Positions 16,200-18,427 of a stretch of 18,427 bases of DNA are shown one piece after another (the first letter of the stretch is position 1; each line of letters opens with the position of its first letter). The DNA comes from JANXQG01 sp037147235. GTDB taxonomy: Bacteria; Planctomycetota; Planctomycetia; Pirellulales; Thermoguttaceae. The stretch is taken from assembly GCA_037147235.1 (NCBI GenBank), contig JBAWVO010000113.1:1-18427 (forward strand). Reading direction: 5' to 3'. Position numbers and translations under genes: made by a program. The notes beneath the pieces are model-generated. The model had not been told where the DNA came from and did not search any database. It was given only the letters and a program-made list of their open reading frames with translations.

Positions 16200-17366
16200 T
16201 TAACAGATTTCCAAAAGCCTCTTCAATTCCGCGATGGGCAGCGCGAACACGCCCGGCTTGATCGGATAATACTCGCCGCCGGGATATACAACGAACCCTT
16301 GGGCCGGTTGAAGGTCGGCAAGTGCCGTCCAGAAGCCGCGACTGGGCTGGGGAGTCAGCGAGTACTTGACCTCGAGTGCGATTATGGGGTGCCGTCCGCC
16401 AGGTTCCAGCAGGAGATCAATTTCCGCGCCGGCGGCAGTTCGGTAGAATGATTTTCCCCAGGTTTCCGGCACGATCCCCAAAATCTGTTCGATCACCCAG
16501 CCTTCCCACGACGAGCCTACGGCCGGATGGCCCGTCAAATCATCGAAATCCTGGATGCGAAGCAGGGCGTGCAACAGGCCACTATCGCGCAAGTAAACCT
16601 TGGGAGTTTTCACCAACCGCTTTTTGGTGTTCGTGAAATAAGGGGTGAGTTGGCGCAGCATGAAGGTATCTTCCAGCAGGTCCAAATAGCGCTTCACCGT
16701 AGGCGATGAAATTGCCAGACTATTGGCAAGGGTACTGGCGTTCCAAAGTTGTCCATGCCAATGGGCAAGCATCTGCCAGAATCGCCGCAGGGCAGCCGCG
16801 GGAACGCCAACGCCAAACTGCGGTATGTCCCGTTCCAGATAGGTTTGGATGAGGTTGTTGCGCCATTGTATCGACTGGCTTTCCCCCATCGCCAAAAAGC
16901 TCCTTGGAAAGCCGCCGCGGAGCCAGAGTTTGCTCACATTTTCTTCGGTGGGAGAGACCTCCTGGAGCAGCAGGGGTGACAACTCATGGTACGCGATTCG
17001 CCCTGCCAGACTTTCGGATGCCTGCCGGGACAAGTCCGGCGACGCCGATCCCAGGAGAAGAAACTTCCCGTTACGCGAATCGGCGTCGGCCAATGCCCTG
17101 AGCAAAGGGAAAAGCTCCGGTTTGCGTTGTACTTCATCAACGATGACCAGGGAGCCAGCGTGCGATCGCAAGTAAAGCTCCGGGTCAGTCAGCTTGGCAA
17201 GATCGGAAGGAACCTCCAGATCGAGGTAAAGAACGGCCCGGGTTTGTCGCTCACCAAGGGCCTTGGCGAGGGTAGTTTTTCCGGTTTGACGGGCACCGAT
17301 CAGACCGACGATGGGAAAATTCGCCAAGGACTGTTCGATGGTCTGCTGAAGCAATCGCGGTATCAT
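16200..17366 (-). CDS. AAA-type ATPase with DUF4143 domain
   Basis: The 388-residue protein has Walker A GARQTGKTT (24-32) and Walker B LVIVDEVQ (73-80), with Asp77 and Glu78. A sensor-like LLLGSASPDLSR follows, and a LAGRIAYHELSPLLLQEV segment leads into the DUF4143 half. That half includes SPTVKRYLDLLEDTFMLRQLTPY, a helix-turn-helix-like stretch, and a terminal nuclease-like core with AEIDLLLEPGG and IALEVKYS. The latter resembles the PD-(D/E)xK pattern D-x(n)-E-x-K. Family members are common and often lie near toxin-antitoxin genes, but their role is not established. The ATG at 17366 is preceded by a promoter that would give a leaderless transcript. An antitoxin-like gene lies 91 bp upstream on the same strand. 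The protein appears full length. Confidence 0.92.
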   Translation of the reverse strand: MIPRLLQQTIEQSLANFPIVGLIGARQTGKTTLAKALGERQTRAVLYLDLEVPSDLAKLTDPELYLRSHAGSLVIVDEVQRKPELFPLLRALADADSRNGKFLLLGSASPDLSRQASESLAGRIAYHELSPLLLQEVSPTEENVSKLWLRGGFPRSFLAMGESQSIQWRNNLIQTYLERDIPQFGVGVPAAALRRFWQMLAHWHGQLWNASTLANSLAISSPTVKRYLDLLEDTFMLRQLTPYFTNTKKRLVKTPKVYLRDSGLLHALLRIQDFDDLTGHPAVGSSWEGWVIEQILGIVPETWGKSFYRTAAGAEIDLLLEPGGRHPIIALEVKYSLTPQPSRGFWTALADLQPAQGFVVYPGGEYYPIKPGVFALPIAELKRLLEIC

Positions 17367-17403
17367 CCTTGCAATTCTAACGTCTCGCGTTAAATTTGCA
17401 AGG
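17367..17403 (-). promoter_or_regulatory. Palindromic, probably leaderless promoter of the ATPase gene
   Basis: On the - strand, -35 TTGCAA and -10 TAGAAT are separated by 16 bp, and the -10 ends 7 nt before the ATG, so transcription would start at about the start codon. The whole promoter lies in an imperfect palindrome with arms CCTTGCAAATTTAACG and CGTTAGAATTGCAAGG around a 5-nt centre. An operator bound by the gene's own product or a neighbour is likely. Confidence 0.55.
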
Positions 17404-17457
17404 ATCCTGGCCTCGACGAAATGCTACCAGTGACAATAACCCGTAGCTAATCCGTAC

Positions 17458-17670
17458 TTAACGGCCATGGGATCTGCGCACCCTTTTCTTGACTTCCTCC
17501 CACGACAAGCCTGTCGCGGGATTCTTCGAGAGGTTTGCCTTTCGTCGGGCCAACTCTTCAATTTGCCAGGGATGTACCGGAATAGCATTGGGTGTGCTAG
17601 CCAAATCATCCCAAAGGTCTTCAACTAATTGGAGTTTTTCGGGCGGCGTGAGGTCAAAGACAGAATCCAA
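17458..17670 (-). CDS. Small antitoxin-like protein (addiction module component family)
   Basis: The 70-residue protein resembles the 'putative addiction module component' family. It has an N-terminal helix LTPPEKLQLVEDLWDDLA, a middle WQIEELARRKANLSKNPATG, and the signature tail LSWEEVKKRVR. Such proteins usually neutralise a RelE/ParE-type toxin encoded directly downstream. Here the downstream 91 bp hold no toxin gene; the ATPase gene follows instead. The start is TTG at 17670, supported by GGAGGT (17676-17681) at 5-nt spacing and a good promoter. An overlapping ATG at the stop (reading MAVKY...) opens a 14-codon frame, possibly the remains of a lost toxin. Antitoxin activity is not proven. 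Confidence 0.75.
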   Translation of the reverse strand: MDSVFDLTPPEKLQLVEDLWDDLASTPNAIPVHPWQIEELARRKANLSKNPATGLSWEEVKKRVRRSHGR

Positions 17671-17675
17671 GTTCT

Positions 17676-17681
17676 ACCTCC
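17676..17681 (-). promoter_or_regulatory. Ribosome-binding site deciding the TTG start
   Basis: GGAGGT on the - strand lies 5 nt upstream of the TTG at 17670. It supports the unusual start codon of the antitoxin-like gene. Confidence 0.65.
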
Positions 17682-17719
17682 AAGATTCCTGGGGACAAGA
17701 CCATTCTTTATCAGTAGTT

Positions 17720-17748
17720 ATTTTACACAGGATCGGGCAACCGTGCAA
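17720..17748 (-). promoter_or_regulatory. Sigma-70-like promoter of the antitoxin-like gene
   Basis: On the - strand, -35 TTGCAC (17743-17748), a 17-bp spacer and -10 TAAAAT (17720-17725) form a near-ideal promoter. It leaves a leader of about 40 nt before the Shine-Dalgarno and start. Confidence 0.6.
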
Positions 17749-17772
17749 CGCGGCCCTTGACAAGCCGGGGCG

Positions 17773-17832
17773 TTAATCCGGGGTTAATCCGGGCGGGGAC
17801 ACGAACCGTATTTAATCCGGGGACACGAACCG
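17773..17832. repeat. TTAATCCGGGG / GGACACGAACCG direct repeats
   Basis: TTAATCCGGG occurs three times (17773, 17784, 17812), and GGGGACACGAACCG follows it twice. The nearly tandem arrangement suggests a degraded end of a dispersed repeat or mobile element. No coding content is seen. Confidence 0.6.
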
Positions 17833-18000
17833 ATATTGATAATTTAGGGAAGATTCTTGCTCCACCCGAGGCATCCATCGGCACGGCCCTTCCATTCCTG
17901 TCATGCCGCTGCCGTGCGTCGAGCCGCTGGCCACCCAGTTGAAATCCGAAATCCGAAGCTCAAAATCCTAAACAAATCGGAAATTTGAAATTCGGAATGA

Positions 18001-18123
18001 CCAAAACACAGAGTCCCCCCGGTTTTGAACCTTTCCTCCCAGTCGGCCCGAGGACGGTACGCGCATACTGCGGGAGACACCCACCTTCAAACTGCAATCC
18101 ACCCACCAGGATGTGGGTTTTTT
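18001..18123 (+). ncRNA. Candidate structured RNA, possibly 6S-like
   Basis: No ORF here is convincing, but a long hairpin can be drawn. GTTTTGAA (18022-18029) pairs with TTCAAAC (18086-18092), with one bulge. An open internal loop follows, with the 3' side reading ACACCCACC. Then CTCCC-AGT (18036-18043) pairs with ACT-GC-GGGAG (18067-18076), and a small CCG-AGGA-CGG hairpin sits at the tip. An intrinsic terminator follows directly. The 3' strand ACTGCGGGAGACACCCACCTT resembles the segment of E. coli 6S RNA reading ACTGCGACGACACATTCACCTT. 6S RNA mimics open promoter DNA and binds RNA polymerase. The 5' end and promoter are uncertain, so the left boundary is approximate. Confidence 0.4.
18101..18123 (+). 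terminator. Intrinsic terminator
   Basis: ACCCAC-CAGGAT-GTGGGT forms a 6-bp stem with a 6-nt loop, running straight into six T residues (18118-18123). Nothing protein-coding ends here on the + strand, which supports a non-coding transcript upstream. Confidence 0.6.
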
Positions 18124-18155
18124 GGCAGGCAACGTGCCACTGGTGGCTCCCGGAA

Positions 18156-18196
18156 GCGGGCGGGGGAGGGCGGCGATCACCGCCTCCCCCGCCCGC
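18156..18196. repeat. Very stable GC-rich hairpin
   Basis: A perfect 14-bp stem joins GCGGGCGGGGGAGG (18156-18169) and CCTCCCCCGCCCGC (18183-18196). An inner CGG/CCG pairing follows across one bulged G. TTTT occurs 6 nt after it, so it could act as a second terminator or be a dispersed repeat. Confidence 0.6.
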
Positions 18197-18427
18197 ACAT
18201 CTTTTACTCACCAGTTCCTATGGTTTATGTCGAGGTCTGTGAAATCATTTTTCCGATCCCTCGGGCACTTGACAAGGGCAATAACGGTGATGAAAATAAA
18301 GCTCATCGCAATATTTGAATCCCAATCAGGGCTGGAATTGACTTTTTTAATGAAATCTCTGGTCTGCTGATTTCGCCTGGTGTCCTAGCCGGATTGCACG
18401 GCCGGAAGGGTTAACCATTCCCTGAGG
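18197..18427. other. Right-end intergenic stretch, no gene seen
   Basis: There is no supported gene. A TTGACA (18269-18274) followed 17 bp later by GAAAAT could be a weak + strand promoter for a gene beyond the window. The only short frame, starting at ATG 18290, has 26 codons and no recognisable features. Confidence 0.35.

Noticed and set aside
17424..17624. 66-codon - strand frame overlapping the antitoxin-like gene
   Set aside because: It is another frame of the same DNA. The family match and the strong ribosome-binding site belong to the 70-residue frame.
1..18427. CRISPR array, tRNA, rRNA or complete insertion sequence
   Set aside because: No regularly spaced repeats, cloverleaf, rRNA segment or transposase gene was found. 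The palindromic elements are dispersed single units.

Overview
The window looks like chromosomal DNA from a planctomycete, most likely a Pirellulales-type or uncultured relative. The reasons are the mix of a membrane-anchored Hanks-type kinase, large exported HEAT-repeat proteins, solitary GlgB and CsrA genes, sparse Shine-Dalgarno use, and long intergenic regions filled with palindromic repeats. This assignment is inference from gene style only; there is no rRNA or other phylogenetic marker here.

Left part (1-5490, + strand): a transmembrane Ser/Thr protein kinase (46-1626), an exported HEAT-repeat protein (1891-3006) and a large HEAT-repeat lipoprotein (3040-5490). Middle part (5500-8410, + strand): a one-chain fusion of an acyl-CoA dehydratase activase (BadF/HgdC type) with a 2-hydroxyacyl-CoA dehydratase D-component (HgdB/DCCP type), then csrA behind its own promoter. 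A B12-binding-type radical SAM protein (8474-10465, - strand) converges on csrA. A 600-bp divergent spacer follows, then a two-gene operon: an RNase HI-fold protein lacking the normal catalytic acids, overlapping the glycogen branching enzyme glgB (11579-13534). On the right, all on the - strand, are a TonB-dependent siderophore-type receptor (13688-15931), a DUF4143 AAA-type ATPase (16200-17366) and an orphan small antitoxin-like protein (17458-17670). The last 750 bp carry no convincing protein gene, but hold repeats, a probable structured RNA with an intrinsic terminator, and a very stable GC-rich hairpin.

The clearest non-coding discovery is a 111-bp palindromic element present three times (1757-1867, 5509-5619, 10499-10610). 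Each copy has about 11-bp terminal inverted repeats and is flanked by its own 8-bp direct repeat: GCTTTGTC/GCTTTATC, GTAAATTG twice and CCCGTTGC twice. This is direct evidence of transposition by a non-autonomous mobile element (MITE), and the ends resemble those of ISL3-family insertion sequences. The element is open on both strands, so it can add false N-termini to neighbouring genes.

Other points of interest are the pseudo-RNase H coupled to glgB, the activase-dehydratase fusion with an extra Cys cluster, a candidate 6S-like RNA near 18001-18123, and a leaderless promoter buried in a palindrome in front of the DUF4143 ATPase. I see no CRISPR array, rRNA, tRNA, prophage or complete insertion sequence.
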